DNA from: Roseitranquillus sp963776845
Lineage (GTDB): Bacteria > Pseudomonadota > Alphaproteobacteria > Rhodobacterales > Rhodobacteraceae
Length of the DNA: 64,000 nucleotides
Assembly: GCA_963776845.1 (NCBI GenBank)
Contig: CAVZOJ010000003.1
Location: 885,429 to 949,428, forward strand
Direction: 5' to 3'
The translations under genes were made by a program, and so were the position numbers. How positions within the stretch are numbered: position 1 is the first letter of the stretch; the number at the start of each line of letters is the position of its first letter. This document shows positions 43,593-51,840 of the stretch, piece after piece. The notes beneath the pieces are model-generated. The model was not told the DNA's origin. It saw only the letters and a program-made list of their open reading frames with translations, and made no database searches.

Positions 43593-43781
43593 GTGGCTGA
43601 GCGAGTTGGCTACGAGTCCGAGGCCTCCTTCGGCCGTGCGTTCAAGCGCGCCACCGGCATGGCACCCAGCGAATGGCGCAGGTCGGGCCCGGACGCAGGG
43701 GTGGGCGACGGTCGCCCGGCTGAAACAGCACCCGAGGTCGAGGCGATCATCGACGGCGATGGTCGCACGCAGGTCTGCTGA
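43593..43781 (+). pseudogene. C-terminal fragment of an AraC-family regulator
   Basis: VAERVGYESEASFGRAFKRA followed by TGMAPSEWRR is the second HTH of AraC-type regulators. Everything upstream is missing, because the sequence before 43590 belongs to the beta-propeller gene on the other strand. The tail to the stop at 43781 is non-conserved. Confidence 0.75.
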
Positions 43782-44301
43782 GCGGCAGCCGCGAGAGGCG
43801 CTCGGCCCCGCGCTCTCGCCGGTCGGCCAAGCGTGCTCTCGTCGGGTCGTGCACGCGTGCCATTCCGGAGCTACTTGAGGCGCTTTTCCGGTACCGGACC
43901 GGATTGGCGGCAGCGCTTCCGGAACCCGCGCATTGGCGCCCGCGCATGCCGCGTCATGATCAGGCAGTGGCCTTGGCCTGCAGGTCCTGGCTCGAGACGA
44001 TCCTTCTCCCGACCCGGCAAGCCGATCGACATGTCAGATCGGGAGGGAAGGCGTCAGCGCCGGCTATGCCGCGCGATCCAACGCCGCAGAATCGTGCAGG
44101 TCGAAGCCTTTGCGACCCGCTCGTCCGGACGCGCTCGATCTGGCGCTTGAAAATCTTGGGAGACACCGCCGTCTCCGTCCCTCATCAGGGTTCCTCTGCA
44201 GGTCATCTCGACCTTACCGAGGCTCCCATTCTACCGGTGGGACTGTCGGGCTCCGTGCTTGCAATGGCCAGGCTGGTCTTTCAACGACAGCTCTTGCCGG
44301 T
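43782..44301. other. Intergenic region, no gene seen
   Basis: No frame shows recognisable protein. It lies between the AraC scrap and the end of the ATPase/ZIP operon. Confidence 0.4.
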
Positions 44302-45015
44302 TCAGCCGATCACGGCTTGTCCGAGGATCCCAAAGGCGAAGCCGGCGAGGGCAGCGAGAGACGGCGCCTGGCGGTTCTTGAGGTGCGCCTTTACGGCGAT
44401 GTCCTGAAACATCAGGTAGAGGATGCCTCCGGCCGCAGCCATCATGATCATCGCGGTCAGGGCGGGCAGGTCGGCCAGCAGAAAGTAGCCCATCAGCACC
44501 GCGAGCGGGCCGAGCGCGGCGAGCGCGAAGAACAGGCGCATGATGTAGTCGGGTCCGTGACGGCCATCGGCCTGGATCTCGCGCCAGGCGTTGAACGCTT
44601 CGGGCAGGTTCTGTGCTCCGATGAGGACGGCGAGAAGTCCGGCCTCCGGGGCCCCCGTGGCCAGAAATGCGCCAAGAGAGACGGATTCGGGCAGGAAATC
44701 CGTCAACATCGCCAGGAATTGTCCGTGCGAGTTTGCATGCCGCTGCCGAGACCGTTCGAAGAAGGCAAAGAGGAGCCCGCCAGCGAAGAAGGCGGCGAGC
44801 GCCGGTGCCGCTGCAAGCTCCTGCATCCCTTCAGGAACGAGGACGAGGGCAACCGCGGCGACGAGGATGCCGCCACCGAAGGCCGTGGCGCTGTGCCGGA
44901 CCTCCTCTTCCAGCCAGTTCGGCTGGATGCGCTCGATGCGCGCGAGGTAGCCGCCGGCCGGGATCATCAGGCCGGCGAATGCGCCGTACGCAAGAGCGAG
45001 GAGCAGCGGGTCCAA
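44302..45015 (-). CDS. ZIP-family-like metal transporter
   Basis: The 237-aa protein has eight hydrophobic segments and the ZIP layout: HSATAFGGGILVAAVALVLV in helix 2, DFLPESVSLGAFLATG at helix 4 and AQNLPEAFNAWRE at helix 5. The usual metal-binding HNxPEG and HxxPEG motifs are replaced by DFLPES and AQNLPEA, so His ligands are missing; it may move another ion or act differently. The gene is 27 bp after the ATPase gamma gene on the same strand and is probably cotranscribed. Confidence 0.82.
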   Translation of the reverse strand: MDPLLLALAYGAFAGLMIPAGGYLARIERIQPNWLEEEVRHSATAFGGGILVAAVALVLVPEGMQELAAAPALAAFFAGGLLFAFFERSRQRHANSHGQFLAMLTDFLPESVSLGAFLATGAPEAGLLAVLIGAQNLPEAFNAWREIQADGRHGPDYIMRLFFALAALGPLAVLMGYFLLADLPALTAMIMMAAAGGILYLMFQDIAVKAHLKNRQAPSLAALAGFAFGILGQAVIG

Positions 45016-45042
45016 GGGGCCCTCCGGGTGACCAGGTTCAAG

Positions 45043-45901
45043 CTACGATGTCTCGCTGTCGGCGGATTGGCGAGATGCGGCCCGCGCGGAAACGGCCTCG
45101 GCGCCGGAGACGATCTCGATGAGGTCGGCAGTGATCTCTTCCTGCCGCACGACCCGTTCCCGCTGCCTCAGCTGGTCGAGCCGGTTTCCGATGTTGCGAC
45201 CAGCCGCCTCCATCGCATGCAGCCGTGCACCGTTCTCGCTCGCGAGGCTCGACATCAGAGCGTGTGCCAGCTCGGCGAGAAGGAGTTCCTCGCGAAGCCG
45301 GTCGAGCAGCAGCGGTGCGGGCAGATGGTGAAGCGGCGGTGCGGCGACTTCGGTGACTGTATCCGTCGCCGCCGGCAGCAGCGTCGCGACCGCAATCTCC
45401 GAGAGTCCCCCGGGACGCGGAGCGGCGAAGACGATCCGGACGTCCCCCTCAGGATCAAGAAGGTCCGCAAGCCGTCGCGCGGAGGGCTCAACGCCCGGAA
45501 TGTGAGTTGTCATCGAGTGCACGTCGTCGGCGGCCAGCCCACATTCTTCGGCGCGCATGGCAGCGCGTTGCCCGACGAGGACGAGACGCTCGTCGGGCAC
45601 ATGAACCTCGCGCGTCCTGTCGATGATGCGCTGGTTGAAGCCACCGACGAAGCCGTGTTCCGAGCCGACGACGATCAGCACACGCTCGCCTCCGTTTGGC
45701 TCCTCCCGCACCGGAGCATCTGCCAGCGCCCGCGCATCGAAGAGGGCGCGCTCGATCACCTCGCGGTAGCGACGCGTCCCGCCGAGTGCCTCGCTGGCGT
45801 CCCGAGAATGCGAGGCCGCCATCGTGCGCAGGGCACCGACGAGTTCGTGGAGCTCCTCCAGAACTCCGGCGGCGGGCGACGATATGCGCGAGCTGCTCCA
45901 T
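45043..45901 (-). pseudogene. atpG: N-ATPase gamma subunit, frameshifted near its 5' end
   Basis: ATG 45901 overlaps the atpA stop (TGATG) and gives MEQLAHIVAR, but this frame is soon lost. The rest, VLEELHELVGALRTMAASHS through GSEHGFVGGFNQRIIDR to the C-terminal helix RNIGNRLDQLRQRERVVRQE, lies in another frame, which has a stop upstream and no usable start before ATG 45822. One extra base between about 45850 and 45884 explains it. The gamma N-terminal helix forms the rotor coiled coil, so starting at 45822 would remove needed residues. Everything else about the gene looks intact (about 285 aa). Confidence 0.8.
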
Positions 45902-47430
45902 CAGGCGGCCTCGCCCTGTGGCGATAGCTCCGCGACGCAGACCTCGAGGACATGGAGCAGCGCGTCGTGATCCTCCCCAGTGAGCGCACCGGTCTCGGAG
46001 ATCCGATGAACCACCCCCGGGACATCCTGCGGGAGGCGCTTCCGCAGGGCGGCCTTTAGCGCCGGCAGGGCCGAGAGCGGCAGGCTGTCGAGCTTGCGCT
46101 CGGAGACGGCCAGAAGCAGCGCGACCTGCAGCGGAAGTGGCAGCGGGTCGTACTCATCCTGTGCGAGGATGGCGCGGATGCGGCGGCCGTGTTCGATACG
46201 CGACTTGGTGCGCTCGTCGGTCATCGCGCCGAAGCGGGTGAACGCCTCGAGCTCGAGGAACTGCGCATAGTCGAGCTTGAGGCGGTTGGCGATGGCGTGG
46301 ATCGCCTTGGCCTGGGTCTTGCCGCCGACGCGCGAGACGCTCATGCCGACGTTCACTGCAGGCTTCTGCCCCTCGTAGAAGAGCTTCGGCTCGAGGTAGA
46401 TCTGCCCGTCGGTGATGGAGATCAGGTTGGTCGGGATGTAGGCGGTGAGGTTGCCGCCCTGCGTCTCGGCGATCGGCAGCGCGGTAAGCGAGCCGCCGCC
46501 TCGCTCTAGCGAGAGCTTCGCCGCCCGTTCCAGCAGACGCGCGTGCAGGTAGAAGACGTCCCCCGGATACGCCTCCCGCCCCGGCGGCTTGCGCAGCAGC
46601 AGCGAGAGCTGCCGGTGGATGATGGCGTGCTTGGTCAGGTCGTCGAACACGATCAGCGCGTGCTGGCCGCGGTCACGGAAGAACTCCGCCATCGTGCAGG
46701 CCGCGTAGGGTGTGATCCATTGCGCGCCGGGCGGGCCGTCGGCGGCGCCGACGACGAAGATGCAGCGGTCCGCCGCGCCGTGCTGGCGAACCGCCTCGAC
46801 CACGCGCGCGACGGTCGACGCCTTCTGGCCGATCGCGGCGTAGATGCAGATCACGTCGCTGTCGCGCTGGTTGATCATGGTGTCGAGAGCGATCGCCGTC
46901 TTGCCGGTCTTGCGGTCGCCGACGATCAGCTCACGCTGGCCGCGCCCCAGGGGGATCATCGCGTCGACCACGGTGAGGCCGGTCGCCATCGGCTGCGAGA
47001 CGAGGTCACGTTCGACGATGCCGGGGGCGGGGCGCTCGATCGGGTCGCGCCGTTCCGCCTCGATCTCGGCGCCGCCGTCGAGAGGCCGGCCGAGCGAGTC
47101 GACGGTGCGGCCGAGCAAAGCCTCGCCAACAGGCACGCGGATGATCTCGCCCGTGCCGAAGACACGCGAGCCGGCGCCGATCGCATCGTCGGCGCCGAGC
47201 AGCACGCAACTGACATGCGTCTCGTCGATCTCCATCGCGAGGGCTAGTGAGCCGTCTTCGAACCGCAGTAGCTCGTCGAGGCGTGTTTGCGGCAGCCCCG
47301 CCACGGTCGCGACGCCGTCGCCGATGGTCTCGACCCGTCCGACATGGATCAGGCGCGGCTTTGGCCTGACCTCGCCGGCGCGCTTGCGGGCGCCCCCCAG
47401 CCAGTCGGCGATGTCATGCTCGAGCGTCAT
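45901..47430 (-). CDS. atpA: N-ATPase alpha subunit
   Basis: The 509-aa protein has the beta-barrel domain (VGRVETIGDGVATVAGLP), P-loop GDRKTGKTAIALD, DALIVFDDLTKHA-like Walker B and the C-terminal region with SVSRVGGKTQ. It forms the catalytic hexamer with the beta subunit. The start overlaps atpF by 17 nt. It is more divergent from housekeeping AtpA than expected and belongs to the N-type set by gene order. Confidence 0.95.
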   Translation of the reverse strand: MTLEHDIADWLGGARKRAGEVRPKPRLIHVGRVETIGDGVATVAGLPQTRLDELLRFEDGSLALAMEIDETHVSCVLLGADDAIGAGSRVFGTGEIIRVPVGEALLGRTVDSLGRPLDGGAEIEAERRDPIERPAPGIVERDLVSQPMATGLTVVDAMIPLGRGQRELIVGDRKTGKTAIALDTMINQRDSDVICIYAAIGQKASTVARVVEAVRQHGAADRCIFVVGAADGPPGAQWITPYAACTMAEFFRDRGQHALIVFDDLTKHAIIHRQLSLLLRKPPGREAYPGDVFYLHARLLERAAKLSLERGGGSLTALPIAETQGGNLTAYIPTNLISITDGQIYLEPKLFYEGQKPAVNVGMSVSRVGGKTQAKAIHAIANRLKLDYAQFLELEAFTRFGAMTDERTKSRIEHGRRIRAILAQDEYDPLPLPLQVALLLAVSERKLDSLPLSALPALKAALRKRLPQDVPGVVHRISETGALTGEDHDALLHVLEVCVAELSPQGEAA

Positions 47431-48178
47431 CGCGGTCTCCCAGGATGCGCGCCTCGGCGTCGCGAAGCTGCCTCGCCCAGGTGACGTCTAGCTCGGCATG
47501 CGGCAGCCGCAGCAGAGCACCGCCAAGGAGTGAAGGGTCCTTGATGAAGGCCGCCTGAACCCTGTCGCCGAACCAGCGGTCCATCGCCTCGCTCCAGGCG
47601 GACCGGTCGTCCTCCGATAGGTCATCGGCAGTGCGGACCTCGACCGCCTCGTCCGCCGTCGCGGCCTCCCGCAGGAACTCTTCACGGCGCTCCTCCGGCA
47701 GGTCTGCAATGAACTGTCCCACCGCCAAGATTGCTGCGACACCGGACCCGCGGTCTCCCTGATGCCCGAGCAGCTCGCCTGCCAACGTCACGGCGATCGC
47801 CGCCACCTCGCCTTTGGTTGCCTCGAGCGTCCGCGCCTGCTCCTCTCTCGCCGCCTTGCGTGCCTTGTCGACGATCTCGGCCGCCTGGTTGCGGGCGGCG
47901 TCGACCACGCGCCCGCCCTCGTCCTGCGCCGCCTTGTGAACCTGCGCCTCGAGATCGCGGCGCTGCTGCGCAAGTGCGGCGCGGTCCGCTTCGGCATTCT
48001 TGCGCGCGTCCTCGGCAGCGGCTTCCCGTGCTTCCGCCTCGGACAGCGCGTGGTCCGCTTGTTCCTTGCGTGCGGCGATGACGTTGCGAACCGGACGGTA
48101 CAGGAAGCGGGACAAGAGCCAGACGAGGATCAGGAAGTTGATCGCCTGCAGGCCGAGCGTCCACCAGTCGATCTGCAT
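47414..48178 (-). CDS. atpF: N-ATPase b subunit with delta-like extension
   Basis: The 254-aa protein has an N-terminal membrane helix (LGLQAINFLILVWLLSRFLY), a long charged Ala/Glu/Arg coiled coil (about 35-140) and a C-terminal domain of about 100 residues that is absent from ordinary b subunits. In N-ATPases no separate delta gene exists, and this extension is thought to replace it. No atpH is seen in the operon. Confidence 0.92.
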   Translation of the reverse strand: MQIDWWTLGLQAINFLILVWLLSRFLYRPVRNVIAARKEQADHALSEAEAREAAAEDARKNAEADRAALAQQRRDLEAQVHKAAQDEGGRVVDAARNQAAEIVDKARKAAREEQARTLEATKGEVAAIAVTLAGELLGHQGDRGSGVAAILAVGQFIADLPEERREEFLREAATADEAVEVRTADDLSEDDRSAWSEAMDRWFGDRVQAAFIKDPSLLGGALLRLPHAELDVTWARQLRDAEARILGDRDDARA

Positions 48179-48181
48179 GCC

Positions 48182-48430
48182 TCAGCCGACGAACGGGTTG
48201 GCGTAGAGCAGCAGCAGAGCGATCACCAGGCAGTAGATCGCCATAGTCTCGATCATCGCGAGGCCGACGAAGAGCGTCCGCGACAGCGCCCCCGCCGCCT
48301 CCGGCTGCCGCGCGATCGCCTCCATCGCCGCGGCGATGGCGCGGCCCTCGGCGTAGGCGGGGAAGATCGCGCCGAACGAGACGGTGGCCGCCGCGCAGAT
48401 CATGCTGACGATTTCGACGAGATTGGTCAT
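48182..48430 (-). CDS. atpE: N-ATPase c subunit with Na+-type ligand set
   Basis: The 82-aa hairpin protein has helix 1 with PAYAEGRA (Glu28), the loop ARQPEA and helix 2 with MIETMAIY (Glu61, Thr62, Tyr66). Na+-binding c rings use Gln/Glu in helix 1 and Glu-Ser/Thr plus Tyr in helix 2, so this pattern favours Na+ over H+. The ending LLLLYANPFVG is typical for N-ATPase c subunits. Confidence 0.95.
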   Translation of the reverse strand: MTNLVEIVSMICAAATVSFGAIFPAYAEGRAIAAAMEAIARQPEAAGALSRTLFVGLAMIETMAIYCLVIALLLLYANPFVG

Positions 48431-48443
48431 GCGGGAACCCCTT

Positions 48444-49109
48444 TCAGGTCTCTACGCTGCCGACCGCGGCGCCGATGTAGACCGCGGCAAGCACCGTGAA
48501 GATGTAGGCCTGGATCAGGCCGATCAGGATCCCGAGCAGCATGAACGGGATCGGCACGAAAAGACCGGCCAGGAAGACGACGATGGCGAGAACGAATTCG
48601 TGGCTCATCATGTTGCCGAAAAGGCGGATCATCAGCGAGAATGTCCGCGTGACTTCGGAGAGCACGTTGAGCGGCAGCAGCAGCGGGTTCGGCTCGACGT
48701 AGTGCCGGAGGTAGGCGCCCAGGCCACGTGCCCGTATCCCGTAGAAGTGCACCGAAAAGAACACGATGACAGCCAGCGCAGCCGGCGTCTCGATATGCCC
48801 CGTGGGCGGCCGGCCGCCAGGGACGACCGCGGCGAGGTTGGCGACGGCGAGAAAGATGAAGAGCGAGCCGATGAGCGGCATGAACGGCCATGGATCGCGG
48901 CGCAGGATCTCGCGAACCTGGTTGGCGATGGTCTCGACCACGATTTCGAGTGCCGTCTGGACCGCCCCGCCCGCAGCCGGTCGTCGGAAGGCGAGGATGG
49001 CCGCCACGAGGATCATGGCCATGATCACCCAAGTCGTGACGACAGCGCGATCGACCGGCACCGGGCCGATGTGGAAGACGATGTCGGGGACGAGCGGGTT
49101 CTCGTTCAT
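48444..49109 (-). CDS. atpB: N-ATPase a subunit
   Basis: From ATG 49109, which overlaps the atpR stop (ATGA), the protein has 221 aa and five to six membrane helices. The stator Arg lies in MIRLFGNMMSHE, and LIGLIQAYIFTVLAAVYIG is the conserved last helix. It forms the ion half-channels against the c ring. Confidence 0.94.
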   Translation of the reverse strand: MNENPLVPDIVFHIGPVPVDRAVVTTWVIMAMILVAAILAFRRPAAGGAVQTALEIVVETIANQVREILRRDPWPFMPLIGSLFIFLAVANLAAVVPGGRPPTGHIETPAALAVIVFFSVHFYGIRARGLGAYLRHYVEPNPLLLPLNVLSEVTRTFSLMIRLFGNMMSHEFVLAIVVFLAGLFVPIPFMLLGILIGLIQAYIFTVLAAVYIGAAVGSVET

Positions 49110-49378
49110 CGCAGCCGCTCCTTGATCCGGCCGAGCAGGAGCAGCCGCGTCGTCGCGAATCCCGCGAGCGCGACAAGCAGCGGCAGAGCGCCTTGCATCG
49201 CGACGAGCCACAGGGCGGCGCCGGCAACAGCCAGCCGCGCCAGCGTGAGCAGGACGACCCGCACCAGCGACCCGCCGTTGGTCAGCGCCGCCACCGAGCG
49301 GCCGAGCAGATGGAGCCATGCGGCGCCCAGAAAGGCGCCACCGAGGAAGGCAAGCGCGGCAACTGCGAGCAAACTCAT
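49106..49378 (-). CDS. atpR: N-ATPase-specific AtpR subunit
   Basis: The 90-aa protein from ATG 49378 has three hydrophobic segments (LLAVAALAFLGGAFLGAAWL, VVLLTLARLAVAGAALWLVA, ALPLLVALAGFATTRLLLLG) and ends in GRIKERLR. Size, topology and place between atpQ and atpB identify AtpR of the N-ATPase operon. It overlaps both neighbours by 4 nt. Its role in assembly is inferred from the family. Confidence 0.85.
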   Translation of the reverse strand: MSLLAVAALAFLGGAFLGAAWLHLLGRSVAALTNGGSLVRVVLLTLARLAVAGAALWLVAMQGALPLLVALAGFATTRLLLLGRIKERLR

Positions 49379-49665
49379 CTGTCGTTCATCCTCTTCCAGA
49401 CCAGATACAGGCCGAAGCCGGCGCCGACGAAGATCAGGGCGCCGGTGAAGGTGACGCTGGTGCCGAACCGCGCGTCGAGCCAGCTTCCGATGATCACGCC
49501 GAGCAGCGTCGGCACGACCACGAGCCAGCCGAGAGCGCCGACCATCGACAGGTTCTGCCACAGCGACCGCTCACCCTCGCGCCCCCAACGCTCGCGGCTC
49601 TCCTGGCGCCGGCGGATGGCTTCGCGCAGATGGTCGCGGCCTTCGTGGTTCTTGTCATTCCTCAT
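49375..49665 (-). CDS. atpQ: N-ATPase AtpQ (AtpI/AtpZ-like) subunit
   Basis: The 96-aa protein has a charged N-terminus (RRRQESRERWGREGERSLWQ), two membrane helices (VGALGWLVVVPTLLGVIIGS, LIFVGAGFGLYLVWKRM) with the LDARFGT turn between them. This is the AtpI/AtpZ-like fold found second or third in N-ATPase operons. It overlaps atpC and atpR by 4 nt. Confidence 0.85.
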   Translation of the reverse strand: MRNDKNHEGRDHLREAIRRRQESRERWGREGERSLWQNLSMVGALGWLVVVPTLLGVIIGSWLDARFGTSVTFTGALIFVGAGFGLYLVWKRMNDR

Positions 49666-50102
49666 TCCACGCCCCCGGCAGGTCCCGGACGCCCGCCTGC
49701 GCCGGTCCCGCGGGCAACATCCACCACGCGCTGGATCTGCCGCATCGTTGCGAGGTGCAGGCGCTGGGCGGAGGTGCGTGCCGTTTCCTCGCTCGCCGCG
49801 TCCTGCAGGAAGGTCTGCTCCACCTTCACCGCCAGCGCCTCGAGATCGTCGTCGCGGATTGCCTGCCGTGTCGCGACCTCGACGTCGCCGTTCGCGACGA
49901 TGAGCACGCCGCCGCGCACCGCGACGTGGTGCTCGGCCGCCTCCGCATCGCGCCAGGTCACCACCGAGACCGGCAGCGTGGTGAGGAAGCGGGCGTGGCG
50001 CGGCTTGATGCCGAACGCGCCGGTCTCGTCCTCGGCACGGACGTGGGTGACGTCATCAGCCTCGACGACCAGCGCGGTCGGGGTGGTGACGACGAGCCTC
50101 AT
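49662..50102 (-). CDS. atpC: N-ATPase epsilon subunit
   Basis: From ATG 50102 (ATGA with the atpD stop) the 146-aa protein has the epsilon beta-sandwich (MRLVVTTPTALVVEADDVTH, DETGAFGIKPRHARFLTTLP, VAVRGGVLIVANGDVEVATR) and a C-terminal helical hairpin. It joins the rotor with gamma. Upstream in-frame codons to 50204 belong to atpD sequence read off-frame. Confidence 0.92.
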   Translation of the reverse strand: MRLVVTTPTALVVEADDVTHVRAEDETGAFGIKPRHARFLTTLPVSVVTWRDAEAAEHHVAVRGGVLIVANGDVEVATRQAIRDDDLEALAVKVEQTFLQDAASEETARTSAQRLHLATMRQIQRVVDVARGTGAGGRPGPAGGVE

Positions 50103-51520
50103 GCCGCGTTCCGCTCCTTGGCGCGGGCGTCGTCGAGGCTGCCAACCATGTAGAGCAACTCCTCCGCCCACTCGTCGGCCTCGCCATCGAGGATGGCGCG
50201 GCACCCTGCGACCGTATCCTCGAGCGGGACGGACGCACCCTCGATGCCGGTGAACTGGGTGGTGACGGCGAAGGGTTGGCTCAGGAAGCGGATCAGTCGC
50301 CGCGCCCGGTTCACGGCGCGCCGGTCGGCGGCGCCAAGCTCCTCGATGCCGAGAAGCGCGATGATCTCCTGCAACTCTCGGTAGCGTTCGATCAGGCCGC
50401 GCACCGCCTCCGCGGTCTCGTAGTGCTCGCGCCCGACGACGGCCGCCTCGAGCATCGTCGAGGTCGAGGCGAGCGGATCCACCGCCGGATAAAGTCCTTC
50501 GCCAGCCATCTCGCGGCTAAGCACGATCGAGGCGTCGAGGTGGGTGAAGGTCTCGGCCACCGCCGGGTCGGTGAAGTCGTCGGCCGGGACGTAGACCGCC
50601 TGGATGGAGGTGATCGCCGCCCCCTCGACCGAGGCGATCCGCTCCTCCAGCTCGGCGATCTCGGTCGCGAGCGTCGGCTGGTAGCCCACGCCCGAGGGCA
50701 GACGGCCGAGCAGGCCCGACACCTCGCCGCCCGCCTGCACAAAGCGGAACACGTTGTCCATCAGCAGCAGCACGTTGCGGCGCTGCGCGTCCCGGAAGTG
50801 CTCGGCGACGGTCAGCGCCGAGAGGCCGACGCGCCAGCGCGCGCCCGGCGGCTCGTTCATCTGACCGAAGACCAGCACCGCCCGGTCGAGTACGCCCAAC
50901 TCCTTGAGGTCGAGCCAAAGCTCGTGCCCCTCGCGCGATCGCTCGCCAATTCCGGCGAATACCGAGAGGCCGCTGTAGTTCTCTGCGGTAGAGCGGATCA
51001 GCTCCATGATGAGCACGGTCTTGCCCACGCCGGCGCCGCCGAACATCGCCGCCTTGCCGCCATAGGCGAGCGGCGCCAGCAGGTCGATGACCTTGATGCC
51101 CGTTCGAAACAGCTCCTTGGATGCACCTTGCTGCGCCAAGGGTGGCGAGGGACGGTGGATGCCCGCCCGCGCGATGTCGTCGCGCAAGGCTGGCCCCGCG
51201 TCGATCGGCTCTCCGACGACGTTGATCATCCGTCCGAGCAGCGCGTCGCCGACGGGGACGGCGAGGGGCCCGCCGGTATCCTCGACTGGGGTGCCGCATT
51301 TCAGGCCGGCCGCATCCTGGATCGCCACGCAGCGCACAGTCCCGGCGGCCAGGTGCGCCTGCACCTCCAGCGTCAGCCGGTGCGGCCCGTCCCAGCCGAC
51401 CTCGAGCGCTCCGTTGATACGCGGCATCGCATCCGGCGGAAACGCGACGTCGATGACCGACCCGAGGATCCGAAGAATACGACCCTGTGCTGCCGGCTTC
51501 TCTGTCGATCTGTCATTCAC
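50099..51520 (-). CDS. atpD: N-ATPase beta subunit
   Basis: GTG 51520 is chosen: it starts VNDRSTEKPAAQGRILRILG, just ahead of the conserved barrel. The 473-aa protein has P-loop GGAGVGKTVLIMEL, GERSREGHELW, LLLMDNVFRF and the catalytic-site loop YVPADDFTDPA. It is the first gene of the atpDCQRBEFAG operon. A UspA-like fragment ends over its start, so upstream in-frame codons (to 51628) are not part of it. Confidence 0.94.
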   Translation of the reverse strand: MNDRSTEKPAAQGRILRILGSVIDVAFPPDAMPRINGALEVGWDGPHRLTLEVQAHLAAGTVRCVAIQDAAGLKCGTPVEDTGGPLAVPVGDALLGRMINVVGEPIDAGPALRDDIARAGIHRPSPPLAQQGASKELFRTGIKVIDLLAPLAYGGKAAMFGGAGVGKTVLIMELIRSTAENYSGLSVFAGIGERSREGHELWLDLKELGVLDRAVLVFGQMNEPPGARWRVGLSALTVAEHFRDAQRRNVLLLMDNVFRFVQAGGEVSGLLGRLPSGVGYQPTLATEIAELEERIASVEGAAITSIQAVYVPADDFTDPAVAETFTHLDASIVLSREMAGEGLYPAVDPLASTSTMLEAAVVGREHYETAEAVRGLIERYRELQEIIALLGIEELGAADRRAVNRARRLIRFLSQPFAVTTQFTGIEGASVPLEDTVAGCRAILDGEADEWAEELLYMVGSLDDARAKERNAA

Positions 51521-51640
51521 CTTCGACCCCAGTGCTTCAGGAACGTCGGGCATGTCGTGTGGCGCAGGGCGTGTCGGGTGGCCCCACCGAAGATCGCTTG
51601 ACTGAAACGAGGGAGGTGCGTCGACCATGTTCGGGCCGGT
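51517..51640 (-). pseudogene. C-terminal scrap of a universal stress protein
   Basis: The minus strand encodes RFSQAIFGGATRHALRHTTC followed by PTFLKHWG, very like the end of UspA proteins (LGGVTRxxLxHxxxPVLxxH). The frame stops at 51517, over the atpD start, and nothing convincing precedes it. Usp genes are common near such ATPase/GH65 clusters. Confidence 0.6.
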
Positions 51641-51840
51641 TGAGCCCGTATCGCAACTGAGGTTCCGGGTCCCACGTTCCCAAGAGGGCTAGCGGAATGG
51701 TGCCCACCTTCATGTCGTGATCTCCATATGGGGTTGCGCCGCGCGCTCCCCACGCGCAGGCCTTTGACACGTCACCAAAGATCGAACGGCAGGCTGAGAG
51801 CTGGGACAATGATTCTAATCAAGCCGTTTCGCGGCGACGT

